Origin: CAWJMD01 sp963843835
GTDB lineage: Bacteria; Actinomycetota; Actinomycetes; Actinomycetales; CAWJMD01
Assembly: GCA_963843835.1 (NCBI GenBank)
Contig: CAWJMD010000001.1
Coordinates: 558,001 to 622,000, forward strand
Length of the DNA stretch: 64,000 nucleotides
Direction: 5' to 3'
The number at the start of each line of letters is the position of its first letter. Positions within the stretch are counted from its first letter, which is position 1. Below are positions 1-10,066 of the stretch, in pieces. Position numbers and translations under genes: made by a program. The notes under the pieces are model-generated. The model was not told the DNA's origin. It did not search any database and worked only from the letters and a program-made list of their open reading frames with translations.

Positions 1-117
1 GACCCCTCGTTCAACAACCTCCAGGCCGTCGCCGCGATGTGCGAGGGCGGCTCCGTCGCCGACGTCATCGTCGCGGTGGCCTCGATCGACCCGGTGATGG
101 GAGGCGTGGACCGCTGA
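1..117 (+). CDS. nuoD: NADH-quinone oxidoreductase subunit D, C-terminal end (partial)
   Basis: Only the last 38 codons are in the window; the gene enters from the left edge and ends at TGA 115-117. The tail reads SIDPVMGGVDR, the usual C-terminus of NuoD, the 49-kDa-type subunit of the peripheral arm that helps form the quinone-binding site of complex I. Its stop overlaps the start of nuoE (TGATG), as expected for the nuo operon. nuoA-C presumably lie to the left, outside the window. Confidence 0.9.
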   Translation, partial: DPSFNNLQAVAAMCEGGSVADVIVAVASIDPVMGGVDR

Positions 118-815
118 TGGCCCTCGACCCGCAGGTGCGCGAGCGGCTGGTCGCCGACGCGCAGACGATCATCGCCCGCTACCCCGAGCCCCGCTCGGCC
201 CTGCTGCCGATGCTGCACCTCGTGCAGTCGGAGGAGGGCTACGTCAGCCCGGACGGAATCACGCTGTGCGCCGAGCTGCTCGGGCTGACCGCCGCAGAGG
301 TGTCGGCGGTCGCGACGTTCTACACGCAGTACAAGCGGCGGCCCAACGGTGAGTACACGGTCGGGGTCTGCATCAACACGCTGTGCGCGGTGATGGGCGG
401 CGACGAGATCTACCGCTCCCTGTCCGACCACCTCGAGGTCGAGCACGACGAGACGACCGAGGACGGCAGGATCACCCTCGAGCGCATCGAGTGCAACGCG
501 GCGTGCGACTACGCGCCGGTGATGATGGTGAACTGGGAGTTCTTCGACAACCAGACGCCGTCGTCGGCCCGGGAGGTCGTCGACGCACTCTCCGCGGGAC
601 GTGACGTCACCCCCACCCGGGGCGCGGCCAGGGTCTGCACGTTCAAGGAGACCTCGCGCGTGCTGGCAGGCTTCAACGACGGTCGTGCGGACGAGGGCGT
701 GGGCGCAGGGCCCGCGAGCCTCGAGGGTGTGCGTCTGGCACGTGAGAAGCGCTGGTCCGCACCGGGTCGCGAGCCGCTGGGGCCGCGTCACTCCTCGGGG
801 ACGGATGAGAGCTGA
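117..815 (+). CDS. nuoE: NADH-quinone oxidoreductase subunit E (24-kDa type, 2Fe-2S)
   Basis: This 232-residue protein is part of the NADH dehydrogenase module of complex I and carries the N1a 2Fe-2S cluster. The four ligands are visible as C85-x4-C90 (CINTLC) and C126-x3-C130 (CNAAC), in thioredoxin-like family order. I chose ATG 117 because it overlaps the nuoD stop (TGATG) and gives the normal N-terminus; the frame stays open further upstream only inside nuoD. Residues 175-232 form a low-complexity tail beyond the conserved domain. The stop overlaps the nuoF start (TGATG at 813-817), so translation is likely coupled. Confidence 0.95.
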   Translation: MALDPQVRERLVADAQTIIARYPEPRSALLPMLHLVQSEEGYVSPDGITLCAELLGLTAAEVSAVATFYTQYKRRPNGEYTVGVCINTLCAVMGGDEIYRSLSDHLEVEHDETTEDGRITLERIECNAACDYAPVMMVNWEFFDNQTPSSAREVVDALSAGRDVTPTRGAARVCTFKETSRVLAGFNDGRADEGVGAGPASLEGVRLAREKRWSAPGREPLGPRHSSGTDES

Positions 816-2122
816 TGACCACGCTGACACCGATCCTGACGGACATCTGGGACGCGGACCGACCCTGGACGCTCGAGACTTACGCCTCGCGGGGCGGGTA
901 CGACGGACTTCGTCAGGCCCTGGGGCGCACCCCCGAGGACATCATCACCGCGGTCAAGGACTCGGGCCTGCGCGGGCGCGGCGGGGCAGGCTTCCCGACC
1001 GGCATGAAGTGGGGCTTCCTGCCGAAGCCTGACGGCGGTCCCCGCTACCTCGTGGTGAACGCGGACGAGTCCGAGCCGGGCACCTGCAAGGACACGCCCC
1101 TCATGCTCGCCAACCCCCACGTGCTGGTGGAGGGGGTGGCGATCACGTCGTACGCGATCGGGTGCCACCACGCCTTCATCTACCTGCGTGGTGAGCTCGT
1201 CCACGTGTACCGGCGGCTGCTCAAGGCGGTCGACGACGCCTACGCCGCGGGGCACCTCGGCACGAACGTCCACGGGTCCGGGTTCGACCTCGACGTCACC
1301 GTGCACGCCGGCGCCGGCGCGTACATCTGCGGTGAGGAGACGGCGCTGCTCGACTCGCTCGAGGGCCGTCGCGGGCAGCCTCGCCTCAAGCCGCCGTTCC
1401 CGGCGGTCGCCGGGCTGTACGCGCGCCCGACCGTCGTGAACAACGTCGAGTCGATCGCGTCGGTCCCGTCGATCATCACCGAGGGCGACGAGTGGTTCTC
1501 GTCGATGGGCACGCCCAAGTCGACCGGCTACGGGCTGTTCTCGCTGTCGGGCCACGTGACGCGGCCGGGGCAGTACGAGGCCCCGCTGGGCATCACGCTG
1601 CGCGAGCTGCTCGACATGGCCGGTGGCGTGCGTGAGGGACACGAGCTGAAGTTCTGGACCCCGGGCGGCTCCTCGACCCCGATCTTCACGGCCGAGCACC
1701 TCGACGTCCCCCTCGACTTCGAGTCGGTCGGCAGCGCGGGCTCGATGCTCGGTACCCGGGCGCTGCAGATCTTCGACGAGACGACGTCGGTCGTGCGAGC
1801 GGTGCTGCGCTGGACCGAGTTCTACGCCCACGAGTCCTGCGGCAAGTGCACCCCGTGCCGTGAGGGCACCTACTGGATGAAGCAGGTCCTCCGCCGCATC
1901 GAGGCGGGCAAGGGGACGGCCGAGGACATCGACACGCTCCTCGACACCTGCGACAACATCCTCGGGCGCTCGTTCTGCGCCCTCGGCGACGGGGCGACGA
2001 GCCCGGTCTCCAGCGCCATCCAGTACTTCCGGTCGGAGTTCGAGGCCGGGATGCACACGCCCGCGTGGGAGCTCTTCCCCTACGCCCAGTCCACCTGCTT
2101 CGCGGAGGTCGATGCGCGATGA
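815..2122 (+). CDS. nuoF: NADH-quinone oxidoreductase subunit F (NADH/FMN-binding)
   Basis: NuoF is the entry point of complex I: it binds NADH and FMN and passes electrons to the N3 4Fe-4S cluster. The 435-residue length is typical. The glycine-rich nucleotide motif GRGGAGFPTG is at residues 54-63, the FMN-region motif GAGAYICGEE follows in the middle, and the 4Fe-4S ligands are C342, C345, C348 and C388. Start and stop both overlap neighbouring nuo genes. Nothing suggests damage. Confidence 0.97.
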   Translation: MTTLTPILTDIWDADRPWTLETYASRGGYDGLRQALGRTPEDIITAVKDSGLRGRGGAGFPTGMKWGFLPKPDGGPRYLVVNADESEPGTCKDTPLMLANPHVLVEGVAITSYAIGCHHAFIYLRGELVHVYRRLLKAVDDAYAAGHLGTNVHGSGFDLDVTVHAGAGAYICGEETALLDSLEGRRGQPRLKPPFPAVAGLYARPTVVNNVESIASVPSIITEGDEWFSSMGTPKSTGYGLFSLSGHVTRPGQYEAPLGITLRELLDMAGGVREGHELKFWTPGGSSTPIFTAEHLDVPLDFESVGSAGSMLGTRALQIFDETTSVVRAVLRWTEFYAHESCGKCTPCREGTYWMKQVLRRIEAGKGTAEDIDTLLDTCDNILGRSFCALGDGATSPVSSAIQYFRSEFEAGMHTPAWELFPYAQSTCFAEVDAR

Positions 2123-4783
2123 CCGTGACCGCCGGAAACAGTGGCGCCGTCGCGCCCGCACAGGACCTCGTGACCGCCACGATCGACGGAGCGCGGATCT
2201 CCGTGCCGAAGGGCACCCTGGTGATCCGCGCCGCCGAGCAGATCGGCGTGCACGTCCCGCGCTTCTGCGACCACCCCCTCCTGGACCCGGTCGGCGCCTG
2301 CCGGCAGTGCCTGGTGGAGATCGCGACCCCCGGTCCGGACGGGGAGCTGCGGCCGATGCCCAAGCCCCAGCCGGCCTGCGTGATCGAGCTGACCGAGGGC
2401 ATGCAGGTGAAGACGCAGGCGTCCTCCGCCGTCGCCGAGAAGGCCCAGCACGGCGTGATGGAGTTCCTGCTCGTCAACCACCCGCTCGACTGCCCGGTGT
2501 GCGACAAGGGCGGCGAGTGCCCCCTGCAGAACCAGGCGATGAGCGACGGACGGGCGACCAGCCGGTTCGTCGACGTGAAGCGCACGTTCCCCAAGCCGAT
2601 CAAGATCAGCACCCAGGTGCTGCTCGACCGTGAGCGCTGCATCCTCTGCCAGCGCTGCACGCGCTTCTCGGCCGAGATCGCCGGCGACCCCTTCATCGAC
2701 CTGCAGCAGCGCGGTGCCATGCAGCAGGTCGGCACCTTCTCGCCCGGGGTGCTCGGCATCGCCACACGCGGTGAGCAGATGCTCGACGAGTCCGGTGAGC
2801 CGTTCGCCAGCTACTTCTCCGGCAACACGATCCAGATCTGCCCGGTCGGCGCGCTGACCAGCGCCGCGTACCGCTTCCGCTCCCGTCCGTTCGACCTCGT
2901 GTCGTCGCCCGGTGTCTGCGAGCACTGCGCGGACGGCTGCGCGATCCGCGTGGACCACCGCCGCGGCTCGGTGCTGCGCCGACTGGCCGCCGAGGACGCG
3001 GCGGTGAACGAGGAGTGGAACTGCGACAAGGGCCGTTTCGCCTTCCACTGGTCGACGGGCGTGGACCGTCTCACCCACCCGCTGGTGCGGAACTCCGACG
3101 GCGAGCTGGAGCCGGCGAGCTGGCCGGTGGCCATCGAGCTGGCGGCCCGCGGTCTGGCCGCTGCCCGCGACGGCGAGCTCGGCGAGCTCGGTGGGGTCAC
3201 GCAGCACGCCCGCGGCGTCGGCGTGCTGGTCGGGGGCAGCGCGTCGGTCGAGGACGCTTACGCCTACAGCAAGTTCGCGCGGACGGTCCTGGGCACCAAC
3301 GACATCGACCACCGCATGCGGCCGCACTCGCCGGAGGAGGAGCACTTCCTGGCCCACCACGTGGCGGGCCGCTCCATCGCCGACGCCGACGCGGTGACGT
3401 ACGCCGACGTCGAGCGCGCCCCGTCGGTGCTGCTCGTCGGCCTGGAGCCCGAGGAGGAGTCGCCGATCCTCTTCCTGCGCCTGCGCAAGGCCGTGCGCAA
3501 GCACGGCACCGCGGTGACGTCGGTCGCGCCCTTCGCCACGAGGGGCCTGACCAAGCTGTCGGGCAAGCTCCTGCCCGCGGCCCCCGGCACCGAGGCCGAG
3601 ATGCTGCGCGCGATGGTCCTGGACGTGGCCGACGTCGAGCAGGCGCCCGAGCCCGTGCACACCGCAGCCGACTCGCTCCGGGCCGACGGGGCGCTCCTTC
3701 TGGTCGGCGAGCGCCTCGCGTCCGTGCCCGGCGCCCTCAGCGTGGCCCTGACCTTGGCCAGGAGCACGGGAGCCCGCCTGGGGTGGGTCCCCCGTCGCGC
3801 CGGTGAGCGCGGCGGCGTTGAGGCTGGAACGCTCCCCGGGCTGCTGCCCGGTGGCCGCCCGGTCGAGGACCCCTCCGCCCGTGTCGATGTCGCCGCCGCC
3901 TGGGGTGTGGACTCGCTGCCCGCCGGCGCCGGGCGTGACCTCGCGGCGATGATGGCCGACACCGCGGCCGGACAGGTCGGCGCCCTGCTCGTCGCCGGCG
4001 TCGACCTCGACGACCTGCCCGACCCCGAGCTCGCCCGCCGGGCGGCTGCGCACGGCGCCGTTCGTCGTGAGCCTCGAGGTGCGCTCCAGCAGCGTCACGG
4101 AGCTCGCCGACGTCGTGCTGCCCGTCGCGCCGGTCACCGAGAAGTCGGGCTCCTTCCTCAACTGGGAGGGACGCTGGCGCCCCTTCGACGCGGCCCTCGA
4201 CTCCAGCGCGATGACGGACGGCCGGGTGCTGCACGCCCTCGCCGACCACCTGGACGTCGACCTCGGCCTCCCGGACGCCGCGGCCGCGCGGGCCGAGCTG
4301 GCCGAGCTGGGTGCCTGGGAGGGGACGCGACCGCCCGCGCCGACGCTGGGGACGGACGAACCCCCTTCGCCTGCACCGGGCGAGGCCGTCCTCTCGACCT
4401 GGAGCCTCATGCTGGGTGCCGGCCGGGGCCAGGACGGTGAGCCCTACCTGGCGGGTACCGCGCACCGCGCACACGCCCGCATGAGCGCCGGCACCGCCGC
4501 GGCCGCCAGCATCTTCTGGGACGAGGCCGCGGTGGCCGCCGGGCACCCCGGTCCCACGGTCACGGTGAGCACGGACGCCGGAGCGCTCACGCTCCCCGTC
4601 GTCGTCACCGACATGCCCGACCACACGGTGTGGCTGCCGACCAACAGCCACGGCTGTTCCGTCCGTGGCACCCTGCACGCGGTGAGCGGTGACGTCGTCC
4701 GTCTCGCCCCCGGCGCATCGGACGCCGTCCACGGCGTCACGATGACCACCACCGGACAGACCCGCGAAGGGAGCCCGTCGTGA
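2119..4783 (+). pseudogene. nuoG: NADH-quinone oxidoreductase subunit G, interrupted by a +1 frameshift at about 4045
   Basis: NuoG is the large iron-sulfur subunit of complex I. The first frame (from ATG 2119) carries the N-terminal 2Fe-2S ligands (C50, C61, C64), the His-Cys 4Fe-4S region and further CxxC clusters, and then a molybdopterin-fold region. That frame stays homologous up to ...ELARRA at 4044 and then becomes arginine-rich nonsense ending at 4440. The true C-terminus resumes one base later, LRTAPFVVSLEVRSS from 4046, and runs to TGA 4781-4783. Removing one base (G4044 or G4045) restores a single protein of 887 residues. Downstream nuo genes are intact, so a sequencing error is plausible; a real lesion or a recoding event is not excluded. 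Confidence 0.88.
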
Positions 4784-6117
4784 ACGGCGCCGTGCACGCA
4801 GTGGCCGACTTCAGCCAGGACAACGGCTGGGTGATCGCCGGCAAGACGCTGTTCGTCTTCGTGTTCCTGGTCGTCAACGTGCTCGCGGCGATCCTGCTGG
4901 AGCGCAAGATCATCGGGCGGATGCAGAACCGCTACGGCCCCAACCGCACCGGGCCGTTCGGCGCGCTGCAGTCCCTCGCCGACGGCGTCAAGCTCGCGCT
5001 CAAGGAGGACCTGACCCCGGCCAACGCCGACAAGGTCGTCTACCTGCTGGCGCCGGCCATCGCGGCCGTCCCCGCCTTCCTGTCGTTCGCGGTGATCCCC
5101 CTCGGGCCGCAGGTGCGGATCCCCTTCACCGACATCGTCACCCCGATGCAGATGACCGACCTGCCGGTCGCCGTCCTGTACATCCTCGCGGTCACGAGCG
5201 TCGGCGTGTACGGGCTCGTGCTGGCCGGGTGGTCGTCGGGATCGACCTACCCGCTGCTCGGCGGGGTCCGGTCGACGGCCCAGGTGATCAGCTACGAGCT
5301 GTCGATGGGGCTGTCGCTGGTCAGCGTCTTCATCGTCGCGGGCTCGATGTCGACCTCCGAGATCGTCGACTCGCAGCAGTCGCTCTGGTGGGGCATCACG
5401 CTGTTCCCCGCTTTCGTCATCTACGTGATCTCGATGGTCGGCGAGACCAACCGCGCGCCCTTCGACCTGCCCGAGGCCGAGGGCGAGCTGGTCGGCGGCT
5501 TCCACACCGAGTACTCGTCCCTGAAGTTCGCCATGTTCTTCCTGGCCGAGTACGTGAACATGGTGACGGTCTCGGCGCTGGCGACCACGCTGTTCCTCGG
5601 TGGCTGGCGGGCGCCGTTCCCGCTGTCGGCGATCGGCGACGGGGTGCTCAACACCGGCTGGTGGCCGCTGCTGTGGTTCATCGCCAAGGTGTGGCTCTTC
5701 ATGTTCCTGTTCATCTGGCTGCGTGGCTCGCTCCCTCGCCTGCGCTACGACCAGTTCATGCGGTTCGGCTGGAAGGTGCTGATCCCCGGCGCCCTGGGCT
5801 GGATCGTCGTGCTGGCCATCGGCCAGGGCGTCCGCCAGTTCACCGACTTCGACCTGCGACCGGTGCTGATCCCGGCGGCGATCGTCGCCGGTGTGGTCGT
5901 GGTGGCGCTGTCCTTCTGGCCCCAGCGGTCCGAGCCCGAGGACGAGGAGGCGGCCGGCAGCGGGGAGTTCGACGCCTTCGCGGGCGGGCACCCGGTGCCA
6001 CCGATGCCGGGCCAGACGCTGCCGCCGTCCCCCCGCCGCGCCGCCGTCGGCACCCGTGCGGGTGCCGGTGCCGTCGTGGTCGACAAGCCAACGAGCGAGG
6101 AGGTCTCCGGTGGCTGA
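4780..6117 (+). CDS. nuoH: NADH-quinone oxidoreductase subunit H
   Basis: NuoH is the membrane subunit at the junction of the two arms of complex I, contributing to the quinone pocket and the start of the proton path. The 445-residue protein has about eight hydrophobic segments and the conserved loop ERKIIGRMQNRYGPNRTGPFG near residues 44-64, followed by the acidic loop GETNRAPFDLPEAEGELVGG. The last 65 residues are a hydrophilic tail, as in other actinobacterial NuoH proteins. The start is GTG 4780, overlapping the nuoG stop, with the Shine-Dalgarno-like GAAGGGAG just upstream at 4766-4773. Confidence 0.96.
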   Translation: MNGAVHAVADFSQDNGWVIAGKTLFVFVFLVVNVLAAILLERKIIGRMQNRYGPNRTGPFGALQSLADGVKLALKEDLTPANADKVVYLLAPAIAAVPAFLSFAVIPLGPQVRIPFTDIVTPMQMTDLPVAVLYILAVTSVGVYGLVLAGWSSGSTYPLLGGVRSTAQVISYELSMGLSLVSVFIVAGSMSTSEIVDSQQSLWWGITLFPAFVIYVISMVGETNRAPFDLPEAEGELVGGFHTEYSSLKFAMFFLAEYVNMVTVSALATTLFLGGWRAPFPLSAIGDGVLNTGWWPLLWFIAKVWLFMFLFIWLRGSLPRLRYDQFMRFGWKVLIPGALGWIVVLAIGQGVRQFTDFDLRPVLIPAAIVAGVVVVALSFWPQRSEPEDEEAAGSGEFDAFAGGHPVPPMPGQTLPPSPRRAAVGTRAGAGAVVVDKPTSEEVSGG

Positions 6118-6797
6118 GCCACGCGAGCTCCCCCCGGCTTCTGCCGGACGTCCGCCGAGGAAGGGCAACGCCTTCACCGACATGCTCGCGCCGGTCGGCG
6201 GGTTCGGGGTCTCCTTCCGCACCATGTTCCGCAAGGTGCAGACGGAGCAGTACCCCGAGGAGAAGGTCCCGACCCAGCCGCGGTACCACGGTCGGCACCA
6301 GCTGAACCGGCACCCCGACGGTCTCGAGAAGTGCATCGGCTGCGAGCTGTGCGCCTGGGCGTGCCCGGCCGACGCGATCTACGTGGAGGGCGCCTCGAAC
6401 ACGCCCGAGCAGCAGTTCGCGCCGGGTGAACGGTACGGCCGCGTCTACCAGATCAACTACCTCCGGTGCATCTTCTGCGGGCTCTGCATCGAGGCCTGCC
6501 CGACGCGGGCGTTGACGATGACCAACGAGTACGAGCTGGCCGGTCCCTCGAGGGCAGGCCTCATCTACGAGAAGCAGGACCTGCTGGCACCCATGCTCCC
6601 CGGGATGCTCGCCGCCCCGCACCCCATGGTCGAGGGCTCCGACGACACGTCCTACTACCGGGGGGACGTCACCGGAGCCACCCCCGACCAGGTGGACTGG
6701 GTGGCCGAGAACCGACCTGACGACCCCGACACTGGCGTCCTTCGGCGTCACCCCCCGTGGTGTCGTTCCGCCGACCGACGACGAGGTGAGCGCATGA
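6110..6797 (+). pseudogene. nuoI: NADH-quinone oxidoreductase subunit I, apparent +1 frameshift at 6731 that fuses the frame to nuoJ
   Basis: NuoI carries the N6a and N6b 4Fe-4S clusters. Both motifs are present, CIGCELCAWACP and CIFCGLCIEACP. The start is GTG 6110, overlapping the nuoH stop. After ENRPDDPD (base 6730) the frame turns to nonsense and stays open straight into nuoJ. One base later the expected tail appears, LASFGVTPRGVVPPTDDEVSA, and stops at TGA 6795-6797, which overlaps the nuoJ ATG 6794. Dropping A6731 gives a normal 228-residue NuoI and the usual ATGA overlap. I therefore read the apparent NuoI-NuoJ fusion as a frameshift, by sequencing error or mutation. Confidence 0.85.
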
Positions 6798-7807
6798 GCG
6801 CGCTGTCCGGCGGCGCGCTGCTCGCCGCTGCCGTGCAGGCGCAGCCGGTGGCGCCGCCGGGGGACCCGACGCTCGGGGCCGGCGAGACGGTGCTCTTCTG
6901 GCTGGTCGCCCCGCTGATGGTGCTGGCCGCGCTCGGCCTGCTGTTCGTGAAGAAGGCCGTGCACGCCGCGACGCTGGTCGGCTTCGTCATGATCACGCTC
7001 GCGGTGCTGTACGCCGCGCAGGACGCCCAGTTCCTCTTCGCGGCGCAGATCGTCGTCTACACCGGCGCCGTGATGATGCTGTTCCTCTTCGTCCTCATGC
7101 TCGTGGGGGTGGACTCCGCCGACTCCCTGGTGGAGACGATCAAGGGCCAGCGCTGGATCGGGCTCCTGGCGGGGGCGGGCCTGGCGTTCCTCCTCGTGAC
7201 CGCGGTGACGGGTGTCTCCTTCGCCTTCTTCGACTGGCAGAGGCTGGAGCTTCCCGCCCCGGCGGGCCTCGACCTCGCCAACGCCGACGGCAACCCGGTC
7301 GGTGTGGCCCGGCTGGTCTTCGGACGGTACGTGTTCGCGTTCGAGATCGTGGGCACGCTGCTCGTGACCGCAGCCCTCGGCGCGATCCTCATGACGCACT
7401 CGGAGCGCCTGCGGCCGAAGGCGACCCAGCGTCTGCTCTCCGAGCGCCGGGTCCGTGCCGGCAGCCACGTGCCGCCGCTGCCCGCCCCAGGCGTCTTCGC
7501 CCGTCACAACGCGGTAGACACGCCCGCGCTGCTCCCGGACGGCCGGCCGAGCGAGCTGTCGGTCTCGAGGGTGCTGCGGGCCCGCGGCCAGAACCAGCCC
7601 GTCCCGGGTTCGCGTGGACGCCTCGCGCTGACCGAGGAGGCGCTCGACGGCTCCTCGCACCGCGAGGCGACCCCGCACGAGACGGCTGCTCCGACGGGCG
7701 ATCTCTCCGCCACGCCCGCACCGGGTGAGGTCTCCGGTCCCTCCGGCAGGTCGGCCGCGGATGCGACGGACCGGTCCGGACCGCATGAAGGGCAGGCGCC
7801 GCGATGA
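6794..7807 (+). CDS. nuoJ: NADH-quinone oxidoreductase subunit J
   Basis: NuoJ is a membrane-arm subunit next to NuoH, K and A. The N-terminal 200 residues of this 337-residue protein hold about five hydrophobic segments with the family sequence IVVYTGAVMMLFLFVLML. The remaining roughly 125 residues are hydrophilic, low in complexity and variable, longer than in many homologues. I chose ATG 6794 because the natural nuoI stop overlaps it; upstream in-frame sequence is only the misread end of nuoI. The stop overlaps the nuoK start (ATGA). Confidence 0.93.
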   Translation: MSALSGGALLAAAVQAQPVAPPGDPTLGAGETVLFWLVAPLMVLAALGLLFVKKAVHAATLVGFVMITLAVLYAAQDAQFLFAAQIVVYTGAVMMLFLFVLMLVGVDSADSLVETIKGQRWIGLLAGAGLAFLLVTAVTGVSFAFFDWQRLELPAPAGLDLANADGNPVGVARLVFGRYVFAFEIVGTLLVTAALGAILMTHSERLRPKATQRLLSERRVRAGSHVPPLPAPGVFARHNAVDTPALLPDGRPSELSVSRVLRARGQNQPVPGSRGRLALTEEALDGSSHREATPHETAAPTGDLSATPAPGEVSGPSGRSAADATDRSGPHEGQAPR

Positions 7808-8103
7808 CCATCGAGAACTACCTCGTGCTGTCGGCCATCCTCTTCTCGATCGGCGCCACGACCGTCCTCGTGCGTCGCAACGCGATCGTCGTGTTCATGG
7901 GGATCGAGCTGATGCTCAACGCCTCGAACCTCGCGCTGGTGACCTTCTCCCGGATGCAGGGAAACCTGTCCGGCCAGGTCATCGCGTTCTTCGTGATGGT
8001 CGTCGCCGCCGCCGAGGTGGTCGTCGGCCTGGCGATCATCGTGTCCATCTTCCGCACCCGCAGGTCAGCGTCGGTCGACGACGCGAACCTGCTGAAGTAC
8101 TGA
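7804..8103 (+). CDS. nuoK: NADH-quinone oxidoreductase subunit K
   Basis: A 99-residue, three-helix membrane subunit of the normal family length. Conserved family sequence is seen at VFMGIELMLNASNLALV, whose buried glutamate is part of the proton-translocation path. The ATG overlaps the nuoJ stop. The gene is followed after 13 bases by nuoL. Confidence 0.96.
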   Translation: MTIENYLVLSAILFSIGATTVLVRRNAIVVFMGIELMLNASNLALVTFSRMQGNLSGQVIAFFVMVVAAAEVVVGLAIIVSIFRTRRSASVDDANLLKY

Positions 8104-8116
8104 AGGGACGGCTCGG

Positions 8117-10066
8117 GTGAACCCCCTGACCCTGACCGCTGCCCTGGCGGGGGCGACCGCGCCCCACGGCGTCGCCGACGCCAGCGGCTCGTTCGAGTCC
8201 GGCGCGTGGCTGCTGGTCGCGATGCCGCTGCTCGGGGCCTTCCTGCTGCTGCTCGGCGGGCGTCGCACCGACAGGTGGGGCCACTGGCTCGCAGTCGCCC
8301 TGTCGTGGGCGTCGTTCGTGCTGGGTGCGCTCGTCTTCTGGTCGCTGCTCGGCCACGACGCCGAGGAGCGGGTGCGCGGCCTGCACCTGTTCAGCTGGGT
8401 GCCGGCCGGCAGCTTCCAGGTCGACGCCGGCCTGCAGCTCGACCCGCTCTCTCTGACCTTCGTGCTGCTGATCACCTTCGTCGGGTCGCTGATCCACGTG
8501 TACTCGGTGGCGTACATGGAGGACGACCCGGACCGGCGCCGCTTCTTCGCCTACCTGAACCTCTTCGTCGCGGCGATGCTGCTCCTGGTCCTCGCCGACA
8601 GCTTCCTGCTGCTCTACGTCGGCTGGGAGGGAGTCGGTCTCGCGTCCTACCTGCTGATCGGCTTCTGGAACCAGAACCCGGTCTACGCGACGGCGGCCAA
8701 CAAGGCGTTCGTGCTCAACCGCATCGGTGACGTCGGGCTCGGCCTGGCGATCATGGCGATGTTCTTCGTCTTCGGCGCCGTCGACTTCCAGACCGTGCTG
8801 GGTGGCGCCGGGGGTGCCTCGGAGGGCTGGTTGACGTTCATCGGCCTGATGCTGCTGCTCGCGGCGTGCGGCAAGTCGGCCCAGTTCCCGCTGCAGTCGT
8901 GGCTCGGCGACGCGATGGCCGGTCCCACGCCCGTGTCGGCCCTCATCCACGCCGCGACGATGGTGACCGCCGGGGTGTACCTGGTCGTCCGCTCGGCCGC
9001 CGTCTTCGAGGGTGCGCCCACCGCCCAGCTCGCCGTCGTCGTCGTCGGTGCGATCACGCTGGTCTACGGGGCGATCGTCGGCTGCGCCAAGGACGACATC
9101 AAGAAGGCCCTCGCCGCCTCGACGATGTCGCAGATCGGCTACATGATGCTGGCGGCCGGTCTCGGCCCCGTCGGCTACGCGTTCGCGATCCTGCACCTCG
9201 TCACGCACGGCTTCTTCAAGGCCGGGATGTTCCTCGGTGCCGGCTCGGTGATGCACGGCATGGACAACGAGGTCGACATGCGCCGCTTCGGCGCGCTGGC
9301 CGGCCAGATGCGGACCACGTGGCTGACGTTCGGTGCCGGCTGGCTCGCGATCATCGGCTTCCCCTTCCTGTCAGGCTTCTGGAGCAAGGACCGCATCATC
9401 GAGGCGGCGTTCGTCGGGGAGGGGTGGCGCCCGTGGGTGTTCGGTGGCGTGGCGATGCTCGCCGCCGGGCTCACCGCCTTCTACATGTCGCGCCTGTTCT
9501 TCATGACCTTCCACGGCCGCAAGCGCTGGGACCACAAGGCCCACCCGCACGAGTCGCCGCTGCTGATGACCGTTCCGATGATCGTCCTGGCTGCCGGGTC
9601 GGTGCTTGCCGGTGGGCTGCTCGTGCTCGTCGGTTTCCCGCTGTGGCTGGAGCCCGCGATCGGAGCCGAGGAGCACGGTGAGCCGGTTCTTCCGGTCCTG
9701 GTGATCACGGTCGCGACCCTCGCCCTGGTGGCGATCGGTGTCGCGCTGGCCTGGCGGCAGTACTGGGTCGCCGAGGTGCCGGCCGCGGCCCCCCGCGGCA
9801 GCTTCGCGACCCGCGCCGCCCGTGCGGACCTGTACCAGGACGTCGTGAACTCAGCTGCCTTCGAGCGTCCAGGGCTCTACCTGACCCGGTCGCTGGTCTA
9901 CGTGGACCAGCGCGGCATCGACGGCGCGGTCAACGGGGGAGCGGGCCTGACGACCGGCTTCGCCGGCTGGCTGCGCACGCTGCAGAACGGGTTCGTCCGG
10001 TCCTACGCCGCGATCATGCTGGTCGGCGTGCTGCTGGTACTCGGCTCGATCCTGGTGGTGAGGTGA
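8117..10066 (+). CDS. nuoL: NADH-quinone oxidoreductase subunit L (antiporter-like)
   Basis: NuoL is the distal proton-pumping subunit of complex I. The protein has 649 residues and many hydrophobic segments, with the family signatures VGWEGVGLASYLLIGFW and GKSAQFPLQSWLGDAMAGPTPVSALIHAATMVTAG (residues about 255-290). The C-terminal part is amphipathic with a final hydrophobic segment, consistent with the lateral helix. The start is GTG 8117; a weak purine-rich stretch lies just before it. Confidence 0.96.
   Translation: MNPLTLTAALAGATAPHGVADASGSFESGAWLLVAMPLLGAFLLLLGGRRTDRWGHWLAVALSWASFVLGALVFWSLLGHDAEERVRGLHLFSWVPAGSFQVDAGLQLDPLSLTFVLLITFVGSLIHVYSVAYMEDDPDRRRFFAYLNLFVAAMLLLVLADSFLLLYVGWEGVGLASYLLIGFWNQNPVYATAANKAFVLNRIGDVGLGLAIMAMFFVFGAVDFQTVLGGAGGASEGWLTFIGLMLLLAACGKSAQFPLQSWLGDAMAGPTPVSALIHAATMVTAGVYLVVRSAAVFEGAPTAQLAVVVVGAITLVYGAIVGCAKDDIKKALAASTMSQIGYMMLAAGLGPVGYAFAILHLVTHGFFKAGMFLGAGSVMHGMDNEVDMRRFGALAGQMRTTWLTFGAGWLAIIGFPFLSGFWSKDRIIEAAFVGEGWRPWVFGGVAMLAAGLTAFYMSRLFFMTFHGRKRWDHKAHPHESPLLMTVPMIVLAAGSVLAGGLLVLVGFPLWLEPAIGAEEHGEPVLPVLVITVATLALVAIGVALAWRQYWVAEVPAAAPRGSFATRAARADLYQDVVNSAAFERPGLYLTRSLVYVDQRGIDGAVNGGAGLTTGFAGWLRTLQNGFVRSYAAIMLVGVLLVLGSILVVR

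Noticed and set aside
6110..7807. A true NuoI-NuoJ fusion protein
   Set aside because: The natural NuoI tail and stop are present one base out of frame, and the nuoJ ATG overlaps that stop in the usual way, so a frameshift explains it better. Kept as a finding to be checked.
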